Source: Periplaneta americana | Taxonomy: Eukaryota; Arthropoda; Insecta; Blattodea; Blattidae | Assembly (NCBI RefSeq): GCF_040183065.1 | Contig: NC_091120.1 | Location: forward strand, 175,677,988 to 175,741,987 | Direction of reading: 5' to 3' | Length of the DNA: 64,000 nucleotides | Program-made: the position numbers and the translations under genes | The notes under the pieces: model-generated | Database searches by the model: none | The model's input: the letters and a program-made list of their open reading frames with translations, nothing else | Told to the model about the DNA's origin: nothing | Shown: piece after piece, positions 1-10,415 of the stretch | How the letters are laid out: each line of letters opens with the position of its first letter | How positions within the stretch are numbered: the stretch's first letter is position 1

Positions 1-185
1 GAGGGAAAAAGACCTTTAGGGAGGCCGAGACGTAGATGGGAAGATAATATTAAAATGGATTTGAGGGAGGTGGGATATGATGATAGAGAATGGATTAATT
101 TTGCTCAGGATAGGGACCAATGGCAGGCTTATGTGAGGGCGGCAATGAACCTCTGGGTTCCTTAAAAGCCAGTAAGTATTATAAA
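1..185 (+). mobile_element. LINE 3' end (truncated by window edge)
   Basis: Encodes the last residues of a non-LTR retrotransposon ORF2 ([20 protein letters not shown]), ending at a stop near 165. The same 3' end recurs at 49500-50108 (plus) and, inverted, at 10327-10415 and 30632-31115, with an AGTA-type tail. It is C-terminal to the reverse transcriptase; I leave the clade open. Confidence 0.85.
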
Positions 186-265
186 ATATTATCCTTTAAA
201 AATTCGCGATTTAACGGACATCCCTTAGCCCCTATTAGTCCGTTAAATCGAGGGTCTACTGTAAA
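186..265. repeat. Terminal fragment of a pogo/Tigger-like element
   Basis: Hairpin formed by CGATTTAACGGAC (about 209-221) and GTCCGTTAAATCG (about 238-250), followed by AGGGTCTACTGTA. The reverse strand of the end reads TACAGTAGACCCTCGATT, the usual look of TA-inserting pogo-like termini. The other end is not found. Confidence 0.5.
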
Positions 266-723
266 TATCTTGTGATTTTTTTTTTTTTATTTCAGGTGAA
301 ATTAAGAAAGTGCACATGGACCGACTACTCCTTTGTGAAGCTACAGCCTTGATTCTAGAGCGTAGTTTTCACATCCTGGGCTTGAAGCCAGTGTCTCGTA
401 TGTGAGGCACAATACTCACAACACACTTCACTGCCTGCAACAGGGTTCGAACATGTCGATATTATCTGACATCTCAACCAGAAGGTATGAATGTAACCAC
501 TTGCTCAAAGTGCCAAAATGCTGGTTTTGTTTCTCTTATAATTCCAATATGAGAATATTAATATGCAGGCAAGATTGAACCATTTATAATGTTGCTGAAT
601 GCTATTCTAGCAGCTGTATGCTTCTTCACAAGTTAACAGTAACTGATTTGCCGTCTAAAATACCAAATGAAATCACTTAAAACAATTTCGATTAATTAGA
701 TAATAAGTGGGAATACAATCTAT

Positions 724-1567
724 CAGTGGCGCAGCATCAATGTAAGCTAAAAAGCTTAGCTTCCCCAGTTAATAATAATTTCATAATAAACCTGCAGTTT
801 ATGGACAAAATTATTTATTAATTTTAATAGAATTTATATTTACATGTTAAATATTGTGATGCGGCAGCTCAGGATGATTTGTGATGCAGCAGTAAACAAG
901 AAGCCTGCACACACCAGCTTCCAAGCAGACTGGTTTCTTCTGTGTAGTCCACCCCGCAGGTTTTCCATCCCTTTCTAACTAAACTACCCTAGTTGCAAGG
1001 CTCGCAAGAAGTTAGCTTTAACATTTAAAATAAGTAGTTTCTGAGTTATCGCTTTTCGTCAGTTGTGTTCAGTTGAAGTGTTAGTGTGCATTGTGGCTGA
1101 TATAATAAATAGTGAGCGAAATAACAGTTCCTGACACCAATTTACTTGAATTTTTTATGACAATTGTATTATCAAGACTGACTTACGAAAAAAAGTGTGA
1201 TTTAGAAAAGAAATGACCGACTCCCTTGCTGTCAATGAAGGACACAACCAAAAGACAGACGCATACTTACGTAATGATACTAATATTGTGATTTCTCTAA
1301 GTATGACAGGGAGTGAGCTAATGTTATACGTATACGTGTCTATTTGTTAAGAGATATGTGTAAACAGTGAAATCGTATTTTACTGCGTACCATTTGAGGT
1401 CATGCCTTATTGGTGTAACTTACGATGTTCCAACCAATCTTCGACTGCTGGCTTGACATTGACTACTATTTATTTTAAGACTGTATTTTTGTAATACGTT
1501 TTCTCATATTGCATGAAAGACAACTTGAGTTAGCTTCCCCTGCTCAAAATTTCATGCTATGCCACTG
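724..1567. mobile_element. Non-autonomous hAT-like element with 8-bp target duplication
   Basis: Ends are inverted: CAGTGGCGCAGCAT at the left and, read from the right on the other strand, CAGTGGCATAGCAT. Both are followed by GGGGAAGCTAA-like sequence (left: TTAGCTTCCCC). Flanks carry a perfect 8-bp repeat, CAATCTAT, at 716-723 and 1568-1575. The CAGTGGC terminus and 8-bp duplication are typical of hAT transposons. No transposase reading frame is left. Confidence 0.85.
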
Positions 1568-1594
1568 CAATCTATGTGACATTTGTGAATTTTA

Positions 1595-1860
1595 TGCTGA
1601 CAGATGGGCCATCCTGTTGACCTGAGAGCAATTTCCCATCCTCAGACGAGTACCTGATAAGCCTGAGCCCTGCCTGGAGCCCCATACCATTCCTTCATTA
1701 GCATCAGAAACCCGTACTGGAAGTACCCGAGAAATATCCTCTGTAATGTCTGATTTATGCACCACAAATTCCATCACGACCTGGCAGGGGATCAAACCCG
1801 AGCCACTTGGATATGAGATCAGTGTACTAGCTGTGAGCCTCTTAGATGTGGTGAGGATTG
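1595..1860 (-). repeat. Possible tRNA-derived SINE fragment
   Basis: On the minus strand, AGGCTCACAGCTAGTACACT followed after about 25 bases by GGCTCGGGTTTGATCCC resembles A and B boxes of a tRNA head. A non-tRNA body continues to about 1595. The match is diverged and no target duplication was found. The 1592-2089 reading frame across it is not a gene. Confidence 0.4.
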
Positions 1861-2529
1861 TTAAACTGAATAACTGGAGTGGAATTTCCATGCCAGTCCC
1901 AAGTTTAGATTTAGATGAATCTGAATGGAATTTTAAGTAGACAAAGATGTTTAGGGCAGATTTTCTCGGAGCAGTCCACTTTACACTGTTATTATGTAAT
2001 GTATATTCCTCACTACGGAGACTGAGATTCGAAACTTGGCCACATGTGATATTTCTAATAGACATAGATGTTCTGAAGAAATTTTTCATCTAGTTTTTTT
2101 TTCTGTTACTGTTACTTCAACTGTTGCTCCATTCTCGTTATGAAGTTCTCTATTACTTAAATAAACCCTGCACTGATTGTTGTTATTGTCATTTTGTTGT
2201 AGGATAAAACACTGTTTATTTTTGGTAATTTCCAAATTAAATGTTCAAAATGTGCTCCATTTTGGCTAGACAATAATACAGCCTATTTCAGAACTCCTCT
2301 ACATAGCATTGCCATAGTATCAAAACCATACATAAATAACGTAAATCCAAACTTCGGCTCTTATTATCCTATATTCTGATTAAAATTTCTGAAGAATACG
2401 TTTGTAATGCATATCATAATATTCATTAATATTAGTCTGTGTTTCTAACCTGAAATAACTTGTAATCAACGTAGTTTTATTTTCTTCAGCTCTTGTTGGC
2501 TGTTGTTGGCTTGTTGGCTGCCAAACCAG

Positions 2530-3560
2530 GAAACAATTGGCATTCATACAGTCCTCTCTGTAGATTAAAAACTCAAGAAAGTTTCATATCCATGGTTCAA
2601 GAATTAAAATAGAAAATTAACATCCCGAATTTAAAAGAAAACTTACAAATTAAACCAAACCCTTTAACTCTATTAAATATAGAGTATACTCTAAATTTAA
2701 CAGAAGAAATACTGAAATCAGAAGTAAACACTGAAATAATGAAACAGTTGTCTTTAGAGACAATTAGTATTAGGTACCCTCCACAAAACTGGCTTCATTT
2801 ATACACTGACGGATCCTTGATCTCTAGAGAACAAGGTGCAGGTGCTGTCTCTTCTCACTTTATAGATCTCTTGGATATGGAACAACAAGTTTTGATGGTG
2901 AAATCATTGCAATAAGTGAATGTCTCAGGAATCTTCTATGCCACATCAATAAATTTAGGAATGCAGTTATATTGTCAGACTCCAAAGCAGCTATTCTATC
3001 AATCGTCTCTAAACACACACCTTCATCTCAAACAGCAGAAATAACTAAAATGCTCTCTCAATTAATAATACTCAATAAAAGAATTGTATTCCAATGGATA
3101 CCATCCCATTGTGGAATCCTGGGAAATGAGAATGTGGATGCTTTAGCAAAGAAGGGCAGCACTGCTACTTACAGACCTGTTACTAAATCTACGTATTACT
3201 CTGCGAAAAGATTTAGTAAATCTACATACTTAGACTTCAACAAACACAATTTGATAACACAATCTTAAGGGAAAAAATGGAACTCTCTGCATCATAATCC
3301 ACAGTTGATTCCCATTTACCACGCAAATCGTCTGTAGCTGCATTTAGATTGGCACCAGGCCATGATTGTTTGGCCAAGCACCTGCATATAATTGGAATGT
3401 ATCAGTCCCCTAACTACCCATTGTGCAACTCAAACCAAGAAATGGTTTCGGAACACCTCAAAATCTGTGCTTCAGTGGCTAACCATGACAATATCTTTGA
3501 AAAATATTGGAGTGCAAGAGGTCAAATGCCTGGCATTAGAAAACAACAACAACATTTTCA
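2530..3560 (+). pseudogene. LINE ORF2 C-terminal relic with RNase H domain
   Basis: Frameshifted reading frame of a non-LTR retrotransposon. About 2798-2815 gives LYTDGS, the first catalytic Asp of RNase H. 2972-3180 gives SDSKAAILS and QWIPSHCGILGNENVDALAK, the remaining catalytic motifs. After a stop near 3266 the frame resumes as FRLAPGHDCLAKHLHIIG and a Cys-containing tail, then SEHLKICASVANHDNIFEKY. The 3' end is a CAA-type repeat (AACAACAACA). Having RNase H places it among I/LOA/Outcast-like LINEs. It is 5'-truncated and dead. A related 3' end lies at 28428-28555. Confidence 0.85.
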
Positions 3561-3660
3561 ATAACAACAATTCAGATTGCCAGGTGATGATAGAAAACAA
3601 AAGACATGAAACAATTTAATACTATTTCTGATTTAACTATAGGGATACCATTTGAAATTT

Positions 3661-4312
3661 CAAAGGAGGTGGGGATGGTGAAGGGGATAAAACATAAAAT
3701 GCAATTAACACTGGTTTTAAACTTCCCTGTCAATATTTAAATTGATGTGTTTTTTTGTTTAAGTTAAATTTAATTGAAATAAATTGCGAAATTTTGAAAT
3801 GAAAGCCTGGTAAATGCAACATTTTTTGTCATCAATAATTTTACAATTTATGTAGATTTTAATACATGGCTGCATTCGTTTGTTGACAGAATGGAATTTT
3901 CCATAGGAAAAAAAAAAAAAAAAGAAATTATGAAAATATTTCTTAAAATTCGTTATTATCAACGTTTCGCAAATAAAACGACAAATGTTGCTGGAATTCG
4001 TTAAAAAAATTAATGATATTTTTTCGCGTTTTTCGCTATTCAAAATATATTTTATGAGGTTATGAGAAAGAGTATAGAGAAATGATGAAAAATGCTAGCA
4101 AAATGACAGCAATTCGCGTTATTGTGTCTCGCAAATTTCATGGTTCTCTACCTATATGTCATCTTTCCATCTTCTTTTGAGCTGACTTGTGCTCCCTTTT
4201 GCAATTGGGAACCTAGTTCTTGCTATTTTTACAATTCTTCCAGACTTCATAATTTAAACTATGTAGGCCTATATAGAGAGACCCATGTATGATTTGAGAG
4301 TGCATATGGATG
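3661..4312. other. No recognised feature
   Basis: AT-rich sequence with a short A-tract near 3908-3923. I see no splice-flanked open frame, repeat pair or transposon end. Confidence 0.5.
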
Positions 4313-4572
4313 CTATAGGTCAGCCGTGGCGAAAATGTGATCGTGCGCCGAGCCACTGTGTAACCTGCAACGTGCATAGCAACTATGGAGGGAGGCGAAC
4401 ACCTGAAGGGGAAGTGAAGCAATGGTCTGACTTATTAAGGGATTTTCATTTTCCTTACGTCAAGCACTTAAATATAATTTCATACAGTACAAGGCTACAA
4501 ACTAATGTTTAGTACGTGTAATGAAGAAAGAAATGAATAAGAAAACGTAGGACACATTATCACAACCTAAAA

Positions 4573-4848
4573 TTAACTGTCTGCAGAATGTCTCTGCGAC
4601 AGAGTTTCAAAATCAGGAATTATGTCACTTACTGCCAGTCGTAGTTGATCACGAAGGTATTTGTCTGTTAGTCGTGATCTAAATTTGGTTTTTACTATTT
4701 TCATTGTTGAAAATAATTTTTCACAAACGTAAGTTGTAGCGAACATGGCTTCAACAGAGCAAGTGAAAGAACGAAGCTTCGGATATTTATTTTTTGGCAA
4801 AGATTTGAAAAGTTCAACATTTGTCAAGTTCTTACATCTAGCTTTCAT
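4573..4848 (-). pseudogene. hAT transposase C-terminal (hATC dimerisation) fragment
   Basis: 91 residues. The core is YPKLRSFTCSVEAMFATTYV, then CEKLFSTMKIVKTKFRSRLT and LRDQLRLAVSDIIPDF. It matches the hAT C-terminal domain as found in ZBED5/GTF2I-repeat-like transposases: hydrophobic LF-S-x-M-K core, then T-D-x-x-L-x-x-x-L. The catalytic core and N-terminus are missing, so it cannot transpose alone. Its place inside an element with intact hAT ends supports the assignment. Confidence 0.85.
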
Positions 4849-4930
4849 TTAACATCACATTGTAAATCTGTGAGTTTAAATTGAAGAGCTAACCGCATTA
4901 TTCGTACATCTGCTGAAAAAGGATCGACGT

Positions 4931-4932
4931 AC

Positions 4933-4997
<65 letters not shown>
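4931..4997. repeat. (AAT)n microsatellite
   Basis: About 22 near-perfect AAT units inside the hAT element at 4321-5352. Confidence 0.95.
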
Positions 4998-5002
<5 letters not shown>

Positions 5003-5360
5003 AACTTTCTAATCTTTCGTAAGTGATAAAGTATAATGCCGTTTTATGTTATATGACCGTTTTCCTCGTAATACTTGTGAACAAATAATACATTTAATAT
5101 TCGCATCATATTGGCAGTAAAAAAATGCGTCCTCCCATTCTACTTGAAACTTTCGTTTTTGTAGAGGTACATGGTTTCGAGAGAGACATTGCGATGATAT
5201 GCCACTCGCAGATCAGAGACAAGTACAAATGGAACGGAGTTTGACTCCGGTGAGTAAGATGGTGGGGGTTGGAGGTGGTAGAAAGCAAGAGAAATGCACA
5301 GCTAACATTGCGAGCCACAATGTGCTTGTGAGTCACATTTTCGCCACGGCTGCTATAGGT

Positions 5361-6067
5361 TATCGGCACTTACATCACATCCTCTCACATAAACTGAGTC
5401 ACCCATGTGGCGAACAGTGCGTAACTGCGCTGTAGTGTTTGTCATTCTAGTGCAGTAATTCTTTACACTATTGGGAAGAGAATTTTCTAGTGGAAATTTG
5501 TTAGAAAAATAAAAATGTTCTAAAACATGTTTAAGTGCATTCTTAAGTTTTGTCGCAAATATCCTAAGTCTCTCGCTCTCCAATTATGCTTAATTAATTA
5601 TTTATTTAACATTACATAAAACTTCATTCCATTCACCTGCATTAATTCAATCTTAAATAATGAAATATTTAATCATTACTAAGTTTGAATTCTCATATTG
5701 CAAGACTTCGTTATTTATTTAACACATTGCGTTAAGCTTCATTCCGTTCATCACCATTCCTTCTTATTCTAATTGAAACCGTCTTAGGAAGCGAAAAATA
5801 AAGAATTTTATTGAGAACATACTGAGTGTGAATGTGGTGAGCTCTTGGCATTGCAGAACTTGGAGATGAAAGTAAAAACTGTTTCATCTCTAGGGCATGC
5901 AGTCATGAAAGCTTTTATTGATCTTGCCTTTTATTAATGTTCCAAGGATGTCAGTCAGTAGAGTAAGTAAAGAAGTGGGGAAATTTTTTCTTTTAAGTCT
6001 CGTTCTTTTGTGTATATTGTTGTTTGTTTACAGATTGCCTTTAAATATTTAATTTTGAGTTTAAATT
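5361..6067. other. No recognised feature
   Basis: AT-rich. Two similar stretches (TTATTTATTTAACA near 5598 and 5711, each followed by ACTTCATTCC/GCTTCATTCC) hint at an old short duplication. No gene. Confidence 0.45.
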
Positions 6068-6711
6068 CAGAGGTGCCAACTATTGCGGATTTCCCCCCCC
6101 CGCCCCTCCCCCTTGCTATTACGGTCAAAATGAAATTATTACGAAAAAGCAAAATTATTACAGCAAATACATAGGTCCTGTATTTAAAGAAAATTCCATT
6201 CGATATAAATTTCTTAAGCACGAAGATGTAGATATTTTACATAGAAAAAAATGTCTCATATTCGTCTCTTGAATATTCCCAAATTTGTTTAATGAAAGTG
6301 AACATGACGACTTGAAGAGGGGTTTGCAGCTTACCAATGTGATACTTCTCCTGAATGCATTATAAATGAATTTAGAATAGATACAAACAGGGTCAAAATT
6401 GCAGATTTCAGAAATGAAAGTTGTGTTTGCAGTACTAAGTGTGCTTCACAGTGACCCTCCTACGAAATGTCTCCAATGTTATGAGAAAAATCCATACAGA
6501 ATAAGCCTACATTAAATACATTGACACAGAAATCACTTCTGATCCAAAAAATCAATGATGTTACCATGTTTCAAGCAGAAATTTGCAGAAAAGCAGCTGC
6601 TAGGTGCAAAACATGCCACAAAGCATTTTTTTTATAGAAGTGGGGAGGAGGAGGCATGCACACACTCACTAAGGGATTACCGATAACTCACTTGAAAGGT
6701 TGGCACCTCTG
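6068..6711. mobile_element. TIR transposon remnant (CAGAGGTGCCAAC ends)
   Basis: Inverted ends: CAGAGGTGCCAAC at 6068 and GTTGGCACCTCTG ending at 6711. Flanking direct repeats GTTTAAATT (6059-6067) and GTTTATATT (6712-6720) differ at one base of nine. The interior has a C-run (6092-6100) and a decayed coding stretch near 6315-6360 (LKRGLQLTNVILLLNAL on the plus strand). Superfamily hAT or MULE-like, undecided. Confidence 0.7.
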
Positions 6712-6716
6712 GTTTA

Positions 6717-7417
6717 TATTTGACAAACCTTGGGAGCATGTTCCTCACACCAAAACATGAAAAAAGTTCATATAAACATATGTCCGAAAATCCTTAGTTT
6801 TTTAGTTGTTAATGAAACATCTGTTAGATATTGTCAGGTTGGTAGCAAGTGTTACAACTTTAATCAATTCAGAAACTCAGAACAAATGTTCAAAATGTTC
6901 TCTTCTTGCTTCCACACATACATGCACCCTTTCAAATATTCCCACACGGTGTCAAACGGTTTTGCAGACTTCCATGACACGTTGATGAAGTGTCCCTGCA
7001 TTAGGAACGCCTGCTGCATAAACCAATTGTTTTAGATGACCTCACAGATAAAAATCCACAGGATTGAGGTCAGGGGAACATGCAGGCCATGGAATTGGTC
7101 CTCCCCTACCTATCCATCTGTCATGGTAGATATCAGCCAGTGCATGTCGAACAATGTGGCTAAAATGTGCTGGAGTCCCATCATGCATAAACCACATGTT
7201 TCTTCTTATTTGCAAAGGCACATCCTGTTTCTGAATTGATTAAAGTTGCAACACTTGCTACCAAGCTGAAAATATCTAACAGATGTTTCATTATGTTCTT
7301 TCGTTAATAACTAAAAAACTAACGATTTCTGGACATATGTTGATATGAACTTTTTTTCTTCTTTTGTTGTGAGAAATATGCCTCCAAGATTTGTCAAAGT
7401 ATTTCTGAAACACCCTG
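6717..7417 (-). mobile_element. IS630/mariner-like DDE transposon, internally deleted
   Basis: Roughly 140-bp inverted repeats at 6717-6870 and 7232-7417 share CATATGTCC, AACATCTGTTAGATATT and AGCAAGTGTT. The right tip reads CAGGGTGTTTCAGAAATAC on the minus strand; the matching left tip is lost next to the neighbouring element at 6711. Between the repeats is a minus-strand transposase relic. Confidence 0.8.
6885..7215 (-). pseudogene. IS630/mariner-like DDE transposase fragment
   Basis: Minus-strand reading from about 7200 gives MWFMHDGTPAHF, then RWIGRGGPIPWPACSPDLNP and VDFYL, a stop, GHLKQLVYAAGVPNAGTL and on to about 6885. The HDG(T/A)PAHF and SPDLNPxDF(Y)LWG blocks carry the second and third catalytic acidic residues of IS630-type transposases. 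The Trp of the usual LWG motif is a TGA stop. The N-terminal half with the DNA-binding domains is absent. Confidence 0.85.
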
Positions 7418-7746
7418 TATTTATAACTGGTACAGATGCTAATTTCAAATATGATTTAAAGGAAATACTTCCACATATTGTGAGAAAAGTAAACAGGTGT
7501 TACCAGTAATGCCTTTCAAAGAAAGAAATAATATAAAGACAAATATAAAAATTCCTTTTATGTCACAGTACTGAATGTCTGGACGAAAGGTATCCAAAAG
7601 CACAAACGCAAAGAGAATCACTCAAATTTTTATCTATATCTCACTCAAGAACATGCATCAGGTGGTTACCTTGGCAAAATAATGTTTTTGTTGTTAAGTA
7701 ATGCTGAGTTCTTGGCAGTAAAGCCATTAACTGTCTTTATTTCCAG

Positions 7747-7748
<2 letters not shown>
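7418..7748. other. No recognised feature
   Basis: AT-rich gap between the IS630-like element and the tail of the LINE at 7749. Confidence 0.5.
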
Positions 7749-7787
<39 letters not shown>

Positions 7788-9112
7788 TTTATTTTAGCTG
7801 GCAGAGTTAAGGCTGTAAGGCCGTCTCTTCCACTCAACAAAAAGTGTATATACATATGCATGAACTTACAAAGAATTCAACAATTTGATTTAGATGAGAG
7901 TTACATGTATACAAGAGTTATTTACAAATTAAACAACAAAATACTATGAACTATTAATTAAACACTGAAATAAACTGTGTAGCAGAATTAAACTAAAATA
8001 CATAGAATGTTAATATATTTCAAATAATATTAGATAATAGAAAGAGATTATTATGAGACAATTAAAATACAGCACAATCAGGATGATGTCTAAAGAAAAA
8101 AGTAACAATGTAGTCAGTGATATTTTAAATCAGTATGATTGGAGTGAAATGCTAATAAGGTTATCTTTTAAGCTGTTCTTAAAGGTGTTTGTTGTCTTGC
8201 AGCCCCTAATACTTTGTGACAAGGCATTCCATTGATGCGAGGTGGATATTGTAAAAGATTATGAATAACAAGATGTTCTATGAAGAGGTATACTTAGCGT
8301 GCCACAGATAAGTGATCTGGTATTTACGTCGTGGTTAGAGTACAGATAAGAGAAACGAGACGAAAGGTAATTTGGTGTTGAAGTGTGCAGAATTCGAAAG
8401 AGTAAAGACAAAGTGTGTAAAGTTCTACGTTCTTTAAGTCGGAGCCACGAGAGACTTGCGAAGGACGGTGATATGTGATCATATCGTCGGATGTTGCACA
8501 CGTATCTGGCACACATATTCTGAGCTCGCTGTAACTTGACTGACAGTTCAGAACTTAGGTCACTTAACAAAACGTCACAATAATCGAAGTGCGGCATTAC
8601 TAGGGTTTGTACTAGGGTAAGTTTTAGTTGCTGGGGCAAGAAGTTTCTCAAGCGACTCAAACAGTGAATGGAGGAACAGATTTTTTTTTTATCTTTCTTT
8701 AACTTGAAAATTCCAACTTAGATTATTATCAAAAAAGAAGCCAAGATTTTTTACGACAGATGAATAAGGGATTAGCGTGTTGTTAAGGGTAACAACTGAA
8801 AGATTACTGTTATTAAGGGAGTTAACTAAACGCTTACGTCCAATAATTATAGCTTGAGTCTTACTTGGATTAAGTGCGAGTCCGAAATTGGCCGCCCAAG
8901 TGGAGACAGTGGCTAGGTCACAATTTAACTTGTCAATCGATTCATTGATCGTATTGGGTCTGGAATGTATGTAAAGTTGTAGGTCGTCGGCATAGAGGTG
9001 ATATCGGCAATACTGGAAGTTCTTTGATACGTCATTAATGTAGATAGAGAAAAGTAGTGGTCCTAATATGGAGCCCTGCGGCACTCCCGTCTTTGTGCAT
9101 CTCCATTAGGAG
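7749..9112 (-). mobile_element. 5'-truncated LINE (CR1/Jockey-type) with (ATT)n tail
   Basis: Minus-strand non-LTR retrotransposon. 9084-8689 encodes reverse transcriptase from [20 protein letters not shown] through the YADD catalytic box ([11 protein letters not shown]) and LNPSKTQ. After one frameshift near 8690-8660, 8660-8259 continues with LRNFLPQQLKLTLVQTLVMP, FDYCD and LQRAQNMCARYV. A 3' UTR follows and ends GCTAAAATAAATCATT next to an (ATT)n tail at 7785-7749, as expected for target-primed insertion. 5' truncation is inside the RT domain at about 9112. Only one clear frameshift makes it younger than most LINE pieces here. Confidence 0.9.
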
Positions 9113-10326
9113 AGTGATATAGCAAAAAATTATAACCGTTTTAATGTAGGTACCATATTTTTATATTATGATGGGTGTGTGACCGAAACTTTTTGGAGGA
9201 CCACACCTGCCATTGGTTAGCGGAGCCATATGACGTAGCCGGGAGGATTAGCCAACAACTCCACTGATCTTATCTCCTCTTCACCACTTAGGGGACGTTT
9301 GTGCATGCTGAACTGGCATTTTCTTCATATTTGACCGCTGTAACTTGGTCTCGAGAGCCGTATTTGTTAAAAACAAGTTGCACCACGGGAAAGTGAGAAA
9401 GGAGTTTGAGTAGAAGGGGTTATGGAATGCACTTCACTACCCCTTGAAAGCTAAGTCTATTAACAGCTGTTCATTGTCATTTTAGAATGCAATATGGACA
9501 TAAACTTCGAACATAGGAGAACATCTGGCTCTGAGACAAGTAGCTGAGGACTGCAGACATCTGTTTTCATATTTTGAGTACCTTTGGATACTTTTTGTCT
9601 CGACACCCCATATATAATGTTGTGTATTTTCAGTAACCCAGTAAACGTGTTAAATAAAGAAATTATAGTGAATAGAAATAATTTTATTGAAACCAATATG
9701 TTTCCACATATTGTTGGAAACATGTCTTGGATATTATTTTCTAAAAGTAATGTCCACCAGGCTTTTCAATGCATTGTGTCAATCATTGCAGAAGTCTTCC
9801 ATTAAAAAGATGGAGACTGATGTCATTATTCTCAAGAATGCTTGCTTTGAAGTGAAAAACTCTTTCTTTCAAGTAGGAGCAGTAAGGTCTGGGGTTCCAG
9901 ATGGCCAAGGTGTATCCCCGAAACGAGAAATTACTCATTCTGAAAATAATACTCACAGTGTGTCCATACTCAGATATGCAGTATGGCGCCATCTTGTTAG
10001 AACCAACATTTTGCAACTTTTGCGAGAAAGTTGTAAACTGCAGACATAATATCGGGCAGAAGAAGTAGGACTTTGCACTGTAGCGACTTGCACACAATAT
10101 TCCCAGGAGTTCTGGCAGTTTTGAGTGTGGATGCTGTTTGTTTACAACTAATCCAGTTTGTTGCCATAGTTATATCCATTAATGTATCATTTTGCATGAA
10201 GAAGTTCATCCCTGACCATGTCCATCACCAAACTCTCTTCTAAAAGTACGCTGAACATCAGCAGATTGCTGGTTCTTGTTAAACACTCAATGCAAAATAT
10301 ATGCTATTGAATTGGCTGCCTAACCT
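9113..10326. other. No recognised feature
   Basis: Several 70-120-codon open frames (9584-10097) overlap on both strands. None has recognised motifs or splice sites in keeping with an exon. A GGTGTGTGACCG / GGACCACACCTGCC stretch near 9175-9215 looks like weathered transposon sequence. Confidence 0.4.
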
Positions 10327-10415
10327 TACTTACTTATGACTTTTAAGGAACCTGGAGGTTCATTGCCGCTCTCACACAAGCCCACCATCGATCCCTATCC
10401 TGAGCAAGGCTACCT
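10327..10415 (-). mobile_element. Short LINE 3' end
   Basis: Inverted 3' terminus of the family seen at 1-185 and 49500-50108 (CTTACTTATGACTTTTAAGG, GAACCTGGAGGTTCATTGCC). Only about 90 bp were inserted. Confidence 0.75.

Larger units (their letters stand above)
4321..5352 (-). mobile_element. Internally deleted hAT element retaining the transposase C-terminus
   Basis: Inverted ends CAGCCGTGGCGAAAATGTGA at both sides and a perfect 8-bp target duplication, CTATAGGT, at 4313-4320 and 5353-5360. Length is 1032 bp. The minus strand at 4848-4573 encodes a hAT C-terminal dimerisation region. An (AAT)n microsatellite lies inside at 4931-4997. Confidence 0.9.

Noticed and set aside
1592..2089. 165-codon minus-strand open frame
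   Set aside because: It overlaps a probable SINE and has no recognised motif; it runs through the tRNA-like head.
3759..4043. 94-codon minus frame with Phe run
   Set aside because: The Phe run comes from an A-tract; composition is that of AT-rich noncoding DNA.
9584..10097. Overlapping frames of 73-120 codons on both strands
   Set aside because: No domain, no splice context, and equally open on both strands, so likely chance.
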